Assembly: GCF_028289855.1 (NCBI RefSeq) | Contig: NZ_JAQGKZ010000081.1 | Coordinates: 1 to 38,048, forward strand | DNA length: 38,048 nt | Source: Sphingomonas bacterium | GTDB lineage: Bacteria; Pseudomonadota; Alphaproteobacteria; Sphingomonadales; Sphingomonadaceae | Reading direction: 5' to 3' | Part shown: in pieces, positions 1 through 11,578 of the stretch | Layout of the letters: every line of letters begins with the position of its first letter | Position numbering within the stretch: position 1 is the stretch's first letter | Notes under the pieces: model-generated | The model's database searches: none | The model's input: only the letters and a program-made list of their open reading frames with translations | What the model was told of the DNA's origin: nothing | Position numbers and translations under genes: made by a program

Positions 1-154
1 GGCGTTCGGTCAGCGGCGCAAGATGTTGCGGCAGAGCCTCAAAAGCATGCCCGGCGCGATCGAAGCGTTGTCGGCAATCGGCATAGATTCGTCGCGCCGC
101 GCCGAGACGCTATCGGTCGCCGAATTCGTCACCTTGGCGCGCGCGCTTACTTAG
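1..154 (+). CDS. rsmA: 16S rRNA (adenine1518/1519-N6)-dimethyltransferase, C-terminal end (partial)
   Basis: Only the last 50 or so codons are present; the gene begins before the window, and the reading frame starts at base 2. The peptide begins [18 protein letters not shown], which matches the end of the KsgA/RsmA family, where an F-x-Q-R-R-K-x-L-R-x-S-L motif lies in the C-terminal helical domain. The enzyme dimethylates two adjacent adenines near the 3' end of 16S rRNA during late small-subunit assembly. Its TAG stop (152-154) lies inside the end of the convergent TPR gene, an 8-bp tail-to-tail overlap. The catalytic methyltransferase domain cannot be checked because it is outside the window. 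Confidence 0.85.
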   Translation, partial: AFGQRRKMLRQSLKSMPGAIEALSAIGIDSSRRAETLSVAEFVTLARALT

Positions 155-650
155 CGTCGGCGGTTTCCGGTACTTTCGTCGGCGTCGCGCTGGGCGGCGG
201 GCCCTTGGTGATGCTCGCCGCCAACGAAACGGCATCGGGACACGGCTTCTTGCCGCACAGTGTCCTGATCTTCGCCAAATTCTCCCGCGCGGGGCCCAGG
301 GCGCCCTTGGCGACCAGCGCCTCGCCCTGACCACGTAATGCGGCGGGATCGTTAGGCTCGATCAGCAACGCCTCACGGTAAAGCCGGATCGCCTTACCCG
401 GCAGCGCCTGGCGCTCGGCGACACTTGCCAATTCGATAAACGCCGCACGGTTGCGCGGATCGACTGCCAGCGCGGTTTCGATCAAGTCGGTCGCCGCCTC
501 AAGATTGCCCGCCGCCGCCGCCGCACGCCCTTGCGCCAGCAAGGCCATCGACCTGGCATCGACCGGCGCATCGGCTGGCTGGCCATGCAGCGACGTCGAA
601 ACGCTCAGCGCCGCAAAGGCAACAGCGAGCGCAGCGGGGAACAGGCGCAT
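147..650 (-). CDS. Exported tetratricopeptide-repeat protein
   Basis: 167 aa. The start was set at 650 rather than the ATG at 671 because GGAGA lies just upstream of 650 and the protein then begins with a good signal peptide ([20 protein letters not shown], cleavage probably after LHG or nearby). The mature part has TPR-like helical pairs: [30 protein letters not shown] at about residues 36-65, followed by [33 protein letters not shown], then a third partial repeat. Two cysteines near the C terminus (LCGKKPC) could form a disulfide. TPR proteins act as periplasmic scaffolds; no specific partner is evident. It lies downstream of rsmB on the same strand with a 33-bp gap, so co-transcription is possible. 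The second TPR protein at 12895-13692 is of the same general type. Confidence 0.85.
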   Translation of the reverse strand: MRLFPAALAVAFAALSVSTSLHGQPADAPVDARSMALLAQGRAAAAAGNLEAATDLIETALAVDPRNRAAFIELASVAERQALPGKAIRLYREALLIEPNDPAALRGQGEALVAKGALGPARENLAKIRTLCGKKPCPDAVSLAASITKGPPPSATPTKVPETADAK

Positions 651-683
651 GATCGTCTCCACTCGGGGCACAGTGTCAGCCGG

Positions 684-3493
<2,810 letters not shown>

Positions 3494-3495
3494 TC

Positions 3496-4455
3496 ATGGG
3501 TCTCGTCATCGCCGCACTCGTCGCTTTCGTGGTACTGATCTACCTGCTCAGCAGCATCAAGGTCGTGCGTCAGGGGTATCAATATACTGTCGAGCGCTTC
3601 GGCAAGTTCACCAATGTCGCGCAGCCGGGCCTGACCATCATTATCCCGTTCTTCGACCGGATTGGCCGTCGCGTAAACATGATGGAGCAAGTGCTCGACA
3701 TTCCGGGGCAAGAGATTATCACCAAGGACAACGCGATGGTCGCGGTCGACGGCGTGGTGTTCTTCCAAGTGCTCGACGCCGCCAAGGCGGCATACGAAGT
3801 CAGCGACCTCTACGTTGCGATCATGCAACTCGCGACCACCAACCTGCGCACCGTGATGGGCTCGATGGACCTCGACGAGCTTCTCTCGAAGCGCGACGAG
3901 ATCAACGCCCGGCTGCTATCTGTGGTCGATCACGCGACCGAGGCGTGGGGCGTCAAGATTACCCGCGTCGAGCTGAAGGACATCCGCCCGCCCGCCGACA
4001 TCGTCAACGCGATGACTCGCCAGATGAAGGCTGAGCGCGAAAAGCGCGCGACGATCCTCGAATCCGAAGCGGCGCGGCAGAACGAGATCAACCGCGCCGA
4101 AGGCCTGAAACAGGCGCAGATCCTGGAGGCGGAAGGCCGCAAGGAAGCCGCGTTCCGCGACGCCGAGGCGCGCGAACGGTCCGCGCAAGCCGAGGCTGCC
4201 GCGACCAAGGCGGTGTCGGACGCGATCGAAGGCGGCAGCGTCCAGGCGATCAACTATTTCATCGCGCAGAAATATGTCGAGGCGATCGGCATGTTCGCCA
4301 CCTCGCCCAACGCCAAGACGATCCTGTTCCCGGTCGAGGCGACTCAGTTGATGGGCACGCTCGGCGGGATCGGCGAGCTGGCCAAGGAAGCACTGGGTGA
4401 TGGCGGCCTGTCGCCGGGCAGCGTCACCGTGCCGCGCACGAGGAATCCGCAATGA
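3496..4455 (+). CDS. SPFH/Band 7 membrane protein (QmcA/stomatin-like)
   Basis: 319 aa. The ATG at 3496 follows a GGGGGAG ribosome site; longer in-frame extensions run antisense to guaB and are not credible. Residues 1-20 (GLVIAALVAFVVLIYLLSS) form one membrane anchor. The SPFH domain follows (VVRQGYQYTVERFGKFTNVAQPGLTIIIPFFDRIGRRV), then a charged coiled coil (from REKRATILESEAARQNEIN to about residue 240) rich in Glu, Ala and Arg. SPFH proteins oligomerise on the membrane and often work with NfeD partners and the FtsH protease in membrane-protein quality control. The downstream NfeD-family gene starts inside this stop codon (ATGA), which supports a two-protein complex. Confidence 0.92.
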   Translation: MGLVIAALVAFVVLIYLLSSIKVVRQGYQYTVERFGKFTNVAQPGLTIIIPFFDRIGRRVNMMEQVLDIPGQEIITKDNAMVAVDGVVFFQVLDAAKAAYEVSDLYVAIMQLATTNLRTVMGSMDLDELLSKRDEINARLLSVVDHATEAWGVKITRVELKDIRPPADIVNAMTRQMKAEREKRATILESEAARQNEINRAEGLKQAQILEAEGRKEAAFRDAEARERSAQAEAAATKAVSDAIEGGSVQAINYFIAQKYVEAIGMFATSPNAKTILFPVEATQLMGTLGGIGELAKEALGDGGLSPGSVTVPRTRNPQ

Positions 4456-4904
4456 CCCTGTTCGGTATCGACTTCAGCATCGGCGCACTGTGGCTTGCCG
4501 CGGCGCTGGTGCTGGCAATCATGGAACTAGCCGCGCCGGGCTTCTTCCTGATCTTCGTCGCGGCGGGCGCGGCGGTGACCGGGTTCATCATGCTGGCGGC
4601 GCCCGATCTGCAACCGGTCGTCCAGGCGTTGATGTTCGCGGTCTTCAGCGGCGTGGCGGTCGCTATCGGCCGGCGCTGGTATCACCGCGATCGATCGACC
4701 GCGACCTCGCACCACCTCAATGAGCGCACGTCCAAGCTGATCGGCAAGACGGTCGAGGTGAGCGAACCGATTGTCGGCGGCGAAGGCCGGGTGCGGGTTG
4801 GCGACGGCGCCTGGACCGCCAAGGGGCCGGACATGCCCGCCGGCGCGCGCGTGAAGATCACGGGCGCGACCGGGGGCGTGTTGCTGGTAGAGCCGCTCGC
4901 CTAG
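4452..4904 (+). CDS. NfeD-family membrane protein, partner of the SPFH protein
   Basis: 150 aa, a short NfeD. There are two or three N-terminal hydrophobic segments (ALWLAAALVLAIMELAAPGFFLIFVAAGAAVTGFIML and the segment VVQALMFAVFSGVAVAIG), then a soluble C-terminal OB-fold-like domain (LIGKTVEVSEPIVGGEGRVRVGDGAWTAKG), the pattern typical of NfeD C-terminal domains. The serine-protease domain of long NfeD proteins is absent. It overlaps the upstream SPFH gene by 4 bp, the classic SPFH-NfeD arrangement. The stop codon sits in a CTAG palindrome that also supplies the stop of the convergent gene at 4901. Confidence 0.9.
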   Translation: MTLFGIDFSIGALWLAAALVLAIMELAAPGFFLIFVAAGAAVTGFIMLAAPDLQPVVQALMFAVFSGVAVAIGRRWYHRDRSTATSHHLNERTSKLIGKTVEVSEPIVGGEGRVRVGDGAWTAKGPDMPAGARVKITGATGGVLLVEPLA

Positions 4905-5236
4905 CTCTTGCCGCCGCCGAACAGGCCGCCGGCGAGCCCGCCCAGCTTGTCCATGATGCCGCCACCTTCGGCATCGCCTGCTCCGCCAAGCATGCTGGCG
5001 AACTGACCGAGCGCGCCCTCGCCGCCGATATGGCCGACGATCTGGCTGAGGATGCCCGAATCGAGACCGGTCGATGCCGCGGCGCTGTCGACCGTGTTGC
5101 CCGGCTCGGGATGCGCCTTGGCCAATGCAGCGACCGCTGCTTCGGCTTGCTCGGGCGAGATGCCGACCTTCGCCGCGAGGTTCTTGATATCGACGTTCGA
5201 GGTGACTTGGCTGAGAATGCCATCGAGGAACGACAT
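4901..5236 (-). CDS. Small DUF937-like protein
   Basis: 111 aa, no signal peptide. It starts MSFLDGILSQVTSNVDIKNLAAKVGISPEQAEAAVAALAKA, an amphipathic helix followed by a helical unit resembling the DUF937 (YidB-like) family, with a second similar unit (LDSGILSQIVGHIGGEGALGQFASMLG) and a Gly-rich tail ending GLAGGLFGGGKS. The function of this family is not established. The gene ends in the CTAG shared with the NfeD stop. It is preceded by a 69-bp gap containing a small hairpin (GGAGC-AAGAG-GCTCC, 5262-5276), so it probably has its own promoter. Confidence 0.8.
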   Translation of the reverse strand: MSFLDGILSQVTSNVDIKNLAAKVGISPEQAEAAVAALAKAHPEPGNTVDSAAASTGLDSGILSQIVGHIGGEGALGQFASMLGGAGDAEGGGIMDKLGGLAGGLFGGGKS

Positions 5237-5305
5237 GGGCGCAGTCCTTATCGGTTGAGTAGGAGCAAGAGGCTCCGACAGCGTCGATAGCCTGATGCGG
5301 GATCA

Positions 5306-5746
5306 CTAGGAAGGAAGATCGGGCGCGACATATCCCATTCTGGCCGCAACCGAGAAGAGCCGGACGGGGGAATACAATTTCAGCGGCCAGTCGCGGCGTC
5401 CTTCTGGCGAGGCAAGCAACGCGTTGACCTTTGCAGCAAGCGGCAGCGCCGGATCGGTGCGCGCGAGGAAACGACGGACGCCGCCGAGGAAGGTCAGCGT
5501 GATCGTGTGATGGTAGCCCTGCGTCTCGTCGTTCACCCCACCGACCGACTCGTTGTACCGCGAAATGATCGAACGGAGATCGCGATCGGGATCGATATCC
5601 GGCCGCTCGACGAGCAACCATAGGCAGGACGCGAGGTGCGCCTCGTGCGTCCATTCCGCCCTGGGAAGCGCGCGCGCGAGTAACCCCTCCCCCACATGGC
5701 GGACGGCAGCATCGTCGGCGAAGAAACGGATCGAACGGTCGGTCAT
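5306..5746 (-). CDS. Conserved hypothetical protein with paired His motifs
   Basis: 146 aa, soluble. I do not recognise a named function. Conserved-looking features are W-T-H-E-A-H-L (about residues 32-38) and Q-G-Y-H-H-T-I-T-L (about 76-84), separated by predicted helices. This resembles an uncharacterised family with an H-x-x-H ... Y-H-x-T-x-T pattern that could bind a metal; that is inference. It sits 45 bp downstream of pckA on the same strand, with codon use like its neighbours. The start is the first ATG after the pckA stop. Confidence 0.7.
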   Translation of the reverse strand: MTDRSIRFFADDAAVRHVGEGLLARALPRAEWTHEAHLASCLWLLVERPDIDPDRDLRSIISRYNESVGGVNDETQGYHHTITLTFLGGVRRFLARTDPALPLAAKVNALLASPEGRRDWPLKLYSPVRLFSVAARMGYVAPDLPS

Positions 5747-5791
5747 GGTCGGGCTTCCAGTTTGGAGGCCCGACGATGGCGACGGGCCGAA

Positions 5792-7399
5792 TTAGACGGT
5801 GGCGGGGGTCCGGGGGGCGGATTGTCGCACCCCTTCGTCGACGTGATCCGCGAATTGCGCGAAATTCTCGACGAACAGATCGACCAGCTTCGCCGCGGTC
5901 GTGTCGTATTCGGCCTTGTTCGCCCAAGTTTCGCGCGGATCGAGGATCGCGCTGTCGACGCCCGGCACCGCGACCGGCACCTGGAACCCGAAATTGGGGT
6001 CGGTGCGGAATTCGGCGCTGTTGAGGCTGCCGTCGATCGCCGCGTTGAGCAACGCACGCGTCGCCTTGATCGGCATGCGGTTGCCGACACCGTACTTGCC
6101 CCCGGTCCAACCGGTGTTGACCAGCCAGCAATCGACCCCGCCCTTGGCGATCCGCTCCTTGAGCAAATTGCCGTAGACCGACGGATGGCGCGGCATGAAC
6201 GGCGCGCCGAAACAGGTCGAGAAGGTCGCGTCGGGTTCGGTCACGCCGATCTCGGTGCCGGCGACGCGCGCGGTGTAGCCCGACAGGAAATGGTACATCG
6301 CCTGGTCGGGGGTCAGCTTGGCGATCGGGGGCAGCACACCGTACGCGTCGGCGGTGAGCATCACGATGTTCCTGGGCACGCCGCCCATGTTCTTTTCGGA
6401 CGAATTGGGGATAAAATCGATCGGATAGGCGCCCCGGCTATTCTCCGCGAGGCTGTTGTCGTCGAGGTCGAGCTGGCGCGTGACCGGGTCCATCACGACA
6501 TTCTCGAGCACCGTGCCGAAACGCTTGGTCGTCGCGAAGATTTCGGGCTCGGCATCGGCCGACAGGCGGATCATCTTGGCGTAGCAACCGCCCTCGAAAT
6601 TGAACACCGCGTCGTCGGACCAGCCGTGCTCGTCGTCGCCGATCAAGGTTCGGCTGGCGTCGGCGCTAAGGGTGGTCTTGCCGGTGCCCGACAGGCCGAA
6701 GAACACCGCGGTCGACCCGTCGGCGCCCATGTTCGCCGAGCAGTGCATCGGCATAACGCCGGTCGGCGGGAGCAGATAGTTGAGCAGCCCGAACACCGAT
6801 TTCTTCATCTCGCCGGCATAGCGCGTGCCGCCGATCAGGATTAGCTTCTCGGAATAGTTGACCGCGATCACCGTCTCGCCGCGCGTGCCGTGCTTCGACG
6901 GATCGGCGCGGAAGCTCGGCAGGTCGACGATGGTATATTCGGCCGCGAAGTTCTTGAGCTCGTGCTCCTCGGGGCGGACCAGCATCGTGCGGATGAACAG
7001 GTTGTGCCAGGCAAGCTCGGTCACGACGCGCACGTTGACCCGGTATTCCGGCTGCGATCCGCCGAACAAATCCTGGATGTAAAGGTCTTCCTTGTCGCGC
7101 AGCGCGGCCATGAAATCGGCCTTGAGCGCGGCAAAATGCTCGGGGCTCATCGCCTTGTTCGACTTGCCCCACCACACGGTCGAGTCGGTTTCGGCGTCGC
7201 GGACGATGAACTTGTCCTGCGCGGAACGGCCGGTGTGCCGACCGGTCTCGACGACCAGCGGCCCGTCGGAACTCAGCTTGCCCTCGCCGCGGCGGACGGC
7301 GGCGTCGACCAGCCGAGCCGTGACCAGGTTCCAGTGAAGGTCGGCGCGAGTCTCGATGCCTTGCGATTCGAGCCCGGCGTCCGGAATACGCTCACTCAC
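5792..7399 (-). CDS. pckA: Phosphoenolpyruvate carboxykinase (ATP)
   Basis: 535 aa, the normal family length. It converts oxaloacetate and ATP to PEP, the entry step of gluconeogenesis. The start is GTG at 7399: GAGGA lies 8 nt upstream, and the upstream frame is unlike the family. Motifs: R-H-T-G-R-S near residue 54; kinase loop [13 protein letters not shown] at 235-247; kinase-2 LIGDDEHGW at 252-260; and F-E-G-G-C-Y-A-K. It is divergent from chvI, with a perfect 12-bp palindrome about 30 bp upstream of the GTG. In rhizobia the ChvG/ChvI system affects pckA expression, so the divergent arrangement may be regulatory. Confidence 0.97.
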   Translation of the reverse strand: MSERIPDAGLESQGIETRADLHWNLVTARLVDAAVRRGEGKLSSDGPLVVETGRHTGRSAQDKFIVRDAETDSTVWWGKSNKAMSPEHFAALKADFMAALRDKEDLYIQDLFGGSQPEYRVNVRVVTELAWHNLFIRTMLVRPEEHELKNFAAEYTIVDLPSFRADPSKHGTRGETVIAVNYSEKLILIGGTRYAGEMKKSVFGLLNYLLPPTGVMPMHCSANMGADGSTAVFFGLSGTGKTTLSADASRTLIGDDEHGWSDDAVFNFEGGCYAKMIRLSADAEPEIFATTKRFGTVLENVVMDPVTRQLDLDDNSLAENSRGAYPIDFIPNSSEKNMGGVPRNIVMLTADAYGVLPPIAKLTPDQAMYHFLSGYTARVAGTEIGVTEPDATFSTCFGAPFMPRHPSVYGNLLKERIAKGGVDCWLVNTGWTGGKYGVGNRMPIKATRALLNAAIDGSLNSAEFRTDPNFGFQVPVAVPGVDSAILDPRETWANKAEYDTTAAKLVDLFVENFAQFADHVDEGVRQSAPRTPATV

Positions 7400-7429
7400 G
7401 ATAAATTCCTCAAGCGTCTGAATGGTCCC

Positions 7430-7441
7430 GCATACGTATGC
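7430..7441. promoter_or_regulatory. 12-bp perfect palindrome in the pckA-chvI divergent region
   Basis: GCATACGTATGC is a perfect inverted repeat 30 bp upstream of the pckA GTG and 88 bp upstream of chvI. It lies where a pckA promoter or its operator would be expected. No regulator can be named from the sequence. It is AT-richer in its core than the surroundings, so it may also include part of a -10 region. Confidence 0.4.
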
Positions 7442-7529
7442 AGGAGGATGAGCGCGCCCATATCCCCCGACCCAATCGCCGTCAAACCGGCCATTGAGCG
7501 CGGGGACCCTTTCCTCTACCCCACGGCGC

Positions 7530-8237
7530 ATGACGGCTACGATCGCGCTCGTCGATGACGATCGCAACATTCTGACCTCGGTGTCGATCGCGCTCCAGAC
7601 GGAGGGTTTCCTCACTCGTGTCTATTCGGATGGCGAGACCGCGCTGAAGGCGCTGATCGACAACCCGCCCGATCTCGCGATCTTCGACGTCAAGATGCCG
7701 CGGATGGATGGGCTCGAACTGCTGAGGCGGCTGCGCGAGAAGAGCCAGATTCCCGTGATCTTCCTGACCAGCAAAGATGACGAGCTCGACGAGGCGCTCG
7801 GTCTCGCAATGGGCGCCGACGATTACATCGCCAAGCCGTTCAGCCAGCGCCTGCTGATCGCCCGGATCCGCGCGATCCTGCGCCGCACCGACGCCAGCCA
7901 CGCAATCGCGAACGGCGAAGAACCCGCCGCCGAAACGCTGATCGATCGCGGCCGGCTGCAAATGGACCCGGCGCGGCATCGCGTGATGTGGAGCGGCGAC
8001 ATCGTCACGCTGACCGTCACCGAATTCCTGATCCTTGAGGCGCTCGCGCAGCGTCCCGGCGTGGTCAAGACACGCAACCAGTTGATGGACGCGGCGTATC
8101 AGGACGACATCTATGTCGACGATCGCACCATCGACAGCCACATCAAGCGCGTGCGCCGCAAATTCCGTGAGGTCGACGGCGACTTCGACGCAATCGAAAC
8201 ATTGTATGGCGCTGGCTACCGTTTTTCGGAGGATTGA
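7530..8237 (+). CDS. chvI: Two-component response regulator ChvI
   Basis: 235 aa. The start is ATG 7530, where the receiver domain begins ([18 protein letters not shown]); the upstream TTG gives only a short arginine-poor extension. The receiver domain has the acidic pocket D9-D11, phosphoacceptor Asp53 ([13 protein letters not shown]) and the conserved Lys in DDYIAKPF. The OmpR/PhoB-type winged helix covers about residues 140-235 ([36 protein letters not shown]). ChvI pairs with ChvG and controls envelope, acid and exopolysaccharide responses in alphaproteobacteria. It is the first gene of the chvI-ptsH operon. Confidence 0.95.
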   Translation: MTATIALVDDDRNILTSVSIALQTEGFLTRVYSDGETALKALIDNPPDLAIFDVKMPRMDGLELLRRLREKSQIPVIFLTSKDDELDEALGLAMGADDYIAKPFSQRLLIARIRAILRRTDASHAIANGEEPAAETLIDRGRLQMDPARHRVMWSGDIVTLTVTEFLILEALAQRPGVVKTRNQLMDAAYQDDIYVDDRTIDSHIKRVRRKFREVDGDFDAIETLYGAGYRFSED

Positions 8238-9795
8238 CCCCAACGGCGATGACGGCAGCGGCGGCGACCTGTCGCTGCGCTGGTCGGGGCGGATTTCGCT
8301 CACCACGCGAATCCTGGCGCTTAATATCTTTGCGTTGGCGTTGTTGGCGGGCGGGTTCTTCTATCTCGATTCGTACCGCAGCCGGATTCTGGACGCCCGT
8401 GGCGCCCAGGCCAGCCGCGAGGCGCGGCTGATCGCCGCCGCGATGAATGCGGCGTCGCCGGAACATCGCGGGACCTTGGCGCTGCAACTGGCGCGCGACA
8501 CCGGCACGCGCATCCGCCTGTTCAAGCCCGACGGCACACTGGCAGGCGATACGCGCGCGATGGGGCTGCGCAACGTCCAGCTGATCGATCCCACCACGCA
8601 GGGCTGGCAGCTCCAGGCCGCGCGCTTCCTCGACGCGATGATCGATACGGTCGTCAACGCGCCGCGCGCGCCGCTCTATCGCGAGCGCCGCGCGGGCGGC
8701 GAATGGCCCGACGTGCGGACCGCGCGCACGTCCCCGACCGCTCCCGCCACGGTATGGCGCGCGCCCGACCGCACGCCGGTCATCACCGCCGCGGCCGCGC
8801 TCGGCGATGGCGAGGTTGTGATGACCACGGCCAATGCCCGCGACATCACCCAGACCGTGCGCAGCGAGCGGTTCCGGTTGAGCGTGGTGCTGGCGATCGT
8901 CGCATTGGTCTCGATCTTCCTCTCGCTGTTCCTGGCGCGGACGATCGTGCGCCCCCTGCGGCGACTGGCGCGTGCGGCAGTCCGCGTCCGGCTGGGGCGC
9001 GCGCGCGAAGTGGTCGTCCCGCGCCTTCCGTCGCGGCGCGACGAGATCGGCAGCCTGGCGCGCGCGCTGAGCGACATGAGCCAAGCACTGCGCGCACGGA
9101 TCGACGCGACAGAGGCGTTCGCCGCAGACGTCGCGCACGAGATGAAGAATCCGCTCGCCTCGATGCGATCGGCGCTTGAAGGTCTCGAGTCGGTTCAGGA
9201 TCCGGCGTTGCGCGAGCGGTTGATGGCGATCCTGCGCGACGACGTCCACCGGCTCGACCGGCTGATCACCGACATCGCCGAGGCGTCTCGGCTAGATGCC
9301 CAGTTAAGCCGCGCAAAGTTCGATGAGGTCGATGTCGCCGCGATGGTCGAGGGGCTTATCGCGCAACGCACCGACCGGGGGATCGAACGCGGCGTGCGAA
9401 TCCGCTTCGACAATCAGGTGAGCGGACGGCGGCTGGTGATGGGTGAAGGCGCCCGGCTGGAGCGGGTGTTCGAGAATCTCTTCGAGAATGCCGTGTCCTT
9501 CTCTCCCGACAATGGGCTGATCATCGTTGGCGCGGTGGTCGAGGGGAGCGATCTGGCGGTAAGGGTCGAGGACGAAGGACCAGGCGTGCCGGCCGAAGCG
9601 CGCGAATCGGTGTTCAATCGGTTCCAGTCGATTCGCCCCGAAACGGAGGAATTCGGCAAGCATTCGGGGCTCGGCCTGGCCATTGCGCGGACGATCGTCG
9701 AGGGGCATCAGGGCAATATCGTGGTGGAATCGCGCGACGACCGGCTCAGCGGGGCGCGGTTCGTGGTCCGGCTACCGCTCGCGCCATCTCTGTAG
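8206..9795 (+). CDS. chvG: Sensor histidine kinase ChvG
   Basis: 529 aa from ATG 8206. Order of domains: cytoplasmic N tail with [16 protein letters not shown]; first membrane helix about 35-55 ([18 protein letters not shown]); periplasmic sensor region; second membrane helix ([20 protein letters not shown]); HAMP ([20 protein letters not shown]); dimerisation/phosphoacceptor box [15 protein letters not shown] with His311; N box [11 protein letters not shown]1 [10 protein letters not shown]2 HSGLGLAIA. The start is uncertain. ATG 8206 overlaps chvI by 32 bp without a Shine-Dalgarno, while a GGAGG at 8228-8232 has no standard in-frame start after it. The gene lies between chvI and hprK. Confidence 0.93.
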   Translation: MALATVFRRIDPNGDDGSGGDLSLRWSGRISLTTRILALNIFALALLAGGFFYLDSYRSRILDARGAQASREARLIAAAMNAASPEHRGTLALQLARDTGTRIRLFKPDGTLAGDTRAMGLRNVQLIDPTTQGWQLQAARFLDAMIDTVVNAPRAPLYRERRAGGEWPDVRTARTSPTAPATVWRAPDRTPVITAAAALGDGEVVMTTANARDITQTVRSERFRLSVVLAIVALVSIFLSLFLARTIVRPLRRLARAAVRVRLGRAREVVVPRLPSRRDEIGSLARALSDMSQALRARIDATEAFAADVAHEMKNPLASMRSALEGLESVQDPALRERLMAILRDDVHRLDRLITDIAEASRLDAQLSRAKFDEVDVAAMVEGLIAQRTDRGIERGVRIRFDNQVSGRRLVMGEGARLERVFENLFENAVSFSPDNGLIIVGAVVEGSDLAVRVEDEGPGVPAEARESVFNRFQSIRPETEEFGKHSGLGLAIARTIVEGHQGNIVVESRDDRLSGARFVVRLPLAPSL

Positions 9796-9805
9796 GAGGC
9801 TCGCC

Positions 9806-10243
9806 ATCGCCGTTCCGTCCTCCGAAACGCTTCACGTCTCCAGCATCGCGATCGGCGATCGCGCGGTGCTGATCGAGGGTGCCTCGGGCGCGGGCAAGTC
9901 CGATCTAGCGCTTCGCATGATCGATCGCGGCGCGACGTTGATCAGCGACGACTATACCTTGCTGACCCGCGCCGACGGCGGGCTGATCGCCTCGCCCCCC
10001 GCCACCATCGCCGGACAGATCGAGGTACGCGGCCTGGGTATCGTCCCGCTCCCCCACGCCGACAAGGTTCGCGTCGCGTTAGTCGTTCGCTTGACCGACT
10101 CGCCCGAGCGGATGCCGCTGGACGAAGAGGTTAGAAGCATTGCCGGGGTCGGGGTTCGCTCGGTGGCGATCGACCCACGGTCAGCGTCCGCCGCGATCAA
10201 GGTCGAACTGGCGCTGAAGCATTTGTGCGGAGCCGAGGCATGA
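9806..10243 (+). CDS. hprK: HPr kinase/phosphorylase, short alphaproteobacterial form (probable ATC start)
   Basis: 145 aa, lacking the N-terminal domain of Gram-positive HprK, as is usual in alphaproteobacteria. It phosphorylates HPr on the regulatory serine. Walker A is GASGAGKSDLAL. The segment ISDDYTLL and the HprK-type element IEVRGLGIVPLPH follow. The first plausible residue after the ribosome site AGGAGG (9794-9799) is an ATC at 9806, at ideal 6-nt spacing, giving (M)AVPSSETLHVSSIAIGD. No ATG, GTG or TTG lies between that site and the kinase fold. The only upstream in-frame start, TTG 9683, would add 41 residues that merely shadow chvG. So either ATC initiates or a base is wrong. The stop overlaps rapZ (ATGA). 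Confidence 0.85.
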   Translation: MAVPSSETLHVSSIAIGDRAVLIEGASGAGKSDLALRMIDRGATLISDDYTLLTRADGGLIASPPATIAGQIEVRGLGIVPLPHADKVRVALVVRLTDSPERMPLDEEVRSIAGVGVRSVAIDPRSASAAIKVELALKHLCGAEA

Positions 10244-11160
10244 CCGGCGCCAAGGAAATCCTGCTCGTTACCGGGCTGTCGGGCGCCGGTAAGTCGACCG
10301 TGCTCAAAACGCTCGAGGATCTCGGCTGGGAGACCGTCGACAATCTGCCGCTGCGCTTGCTCGACCGGCTGCTCGGGTCGCCCCCGGCGGAGGGCGCAGA
10401 GGACGATCTGCGCCCGCTGGCGCTGGGGATCGATGCGCGGACGCGCGACTTCGACCCCGAGCGGATCGTCAAGCGGATCAAGAAGCTGCGCGACGATCAC
10501 AGCTACGACATCGGCACCCTGTTTCTCGATTGCGGCGGGGCGGAGCTCGAACGGCGTTATTCGGAAACGCGGCGGCGGCACCCGCTGGCGCTCGACCGTC
10601 CGGCTGGGGATGGAATCGCGCGCGAACGCGAACTGCTGGCGCCGCTGCGTCGCTGGGCCAACCGGTTGATCGACACGACCGACCTCGGCGCCAACGAACT
10701 GGCGCAACAGGTCCGCGCGACCTTTGGTGGCGAAGGGTTGGGCGAGCCGACGTTGGCGGTGATGTCGTTCGGCTTCGCCCGCGGCGTTCCACGCAACGCC
10801 GATCTGATGTTCGACATGCGTTTCCTGCGCAATCCGCATTGGGACGACGCTTTGCGGCGCGGCACCGGGCTCGACGCGGACGTATCGGCCTATGTCGCGG
10901 CTGACCCTGCTTACGACGCGGCGATGACGCAGATCGAGGATTTGTTGCTCCTCCTCCTCCCGCGCTACCGCGCCGAGGGCAAATCCTATATCACTATCGC
11001 GTTCGGCTGTACCGGCGGGAGGCATCGCTCGGTCCATGTCGCGGAGCGAGTCGCTGCGCGGTTGCGCGGCGCGGGGTTTTCGCCCACGGTCACGCATCGT
11101 GATTTGGGCGCGGCGCCGCAGGACTCGCTAGAGGGTGCGCCGCGGACGGGTTTGGGATAA
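10240..11160 (+). CDS. rapZ: RNase adapter protein RapZ
   Basis: 306 aa. The N-terminal P-loop domain begins TGAKEILLVTGLSGAGKSTVLKTLEDLGWETVDNLP; the C-terminal domain carries FGCTGGRHRSVHVAERVA, diagnostic of the RapZ/YvcJ family. In Escherichia coli RapZ binds GlmZ/GlmY small RNAs and UDP-GlcNAc-pathway metabolites to control GlmS; the role in alphaproteobacteria is less clear. The ATG at 10240 overlaps the hprK stop by 4 bp. The position between hprK and the EIIA gene is a conserved alphaproteobacterial arrangement. Confidence 0.95.
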   Translation: MTGAKEILLVTGLSGAGKSTVLKTLEDLGWETVDNLPLRLLDRLLGSPPAEGAEDDLRPLALGIDARTRDFDPERIVKRIKKLRDDHSYDIGTLFLDCGGAELERRYSETRRRHPLALDRPAGDGIARERELLAPLRRWANRLIDTTDLGANELAQQVRATFGGEGLGEPTLAVMSFGFARGVPRNADLMFDMRFLRNPHWDDALRRGTGLDADVSAYVAADPAYDAAMTQIEDLLLLLLPRYRAEGKSYITIAFGCTGGRHRSVHVAERVAARLRGAGFSPTVTHRDLGAAPQDSLEGAPRTGLG

Positions 11161-11170
11161 AAAGACGGAC

Positions 11171-11578
11171 ATGATCGGCCTGGTATTGGTGACGCACGGA
11201 CGGCTGGCGTTCGAATTCGTGACCGCGATGGAACATGTCGTCGGAAAGCAGGATCAGGTCGAGGCGATCGCGATCGGCCCCGACGACGATATGGAGGCGC
11301 GCCGCGCCGACATCGCCGCCGCTATCGCCAAGGTGGAAGTCGGCAAGGGCGTGATCCTGCTGACCGATTTGTTCGGCGGCACGCCGTCGAATCTCGCCAT
11401 CTCGCTGCTCGAACGCGGGCGAGTCGAAGTGATCGCCGGGATCAATCTGCCGATGCTCATCCGCCTTGCCTCGGCGCGCAAGACGATGAAGGTGCTCGAC
11501 GCGGTGATCGCGGCGCGTGAGGCCGGCCGCAAATATATCGCGGTGGCATCCGAAGCGCTGGGCGAGGCCGCGGCTTGA
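11171..11578 (+). CDS. PTS EIIA component, mannose/fructose-family (PtsM-like)
   Basis: 135 aa. It begins MIGLVLVTHGRLAFEFVTAMEHVVG; His9 is the expected phosphorylation site of EIIA-Man type domains. L-L-T-D-L-F-G-G-T-P-S-N (about residues 58-69) is the family signature. No EIIB, EIIC or EIID transporter gene accompanies it, so the domain is likely a regulatory phosphate acceptor from HPr. It lies 10 bp after rapZ and its TGA overlaps the HPr ATG by one base (TGATG). Confidence 0.93.
   Translation: MIGLVLVTHGRLAFEFVTAMEHVVGKQDQVEAIAIGPDDDMEARRADIAAAIAKVEVGKGVILLTDLFGGTPSNLAISLLERGRVEVIAGINLPMLIRLASARKTMKVLDAVIAAREAGRKYIAVASEALGEAAA

Noticed and set aside
4527..6131. Minus-strand open frame across NfeD, the DUF937-like gene and pckA
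   Set aside because: Arg-rich low-complexity translation spanning several real genes on both strands; no domain seen.
9683..9805. TTG-started N-terminal extension of hprK
   Set aside because: The added 41 residues only shadow chvG (Arg/Ser/Trp-rich) and no ribosome site precedes the TTG.
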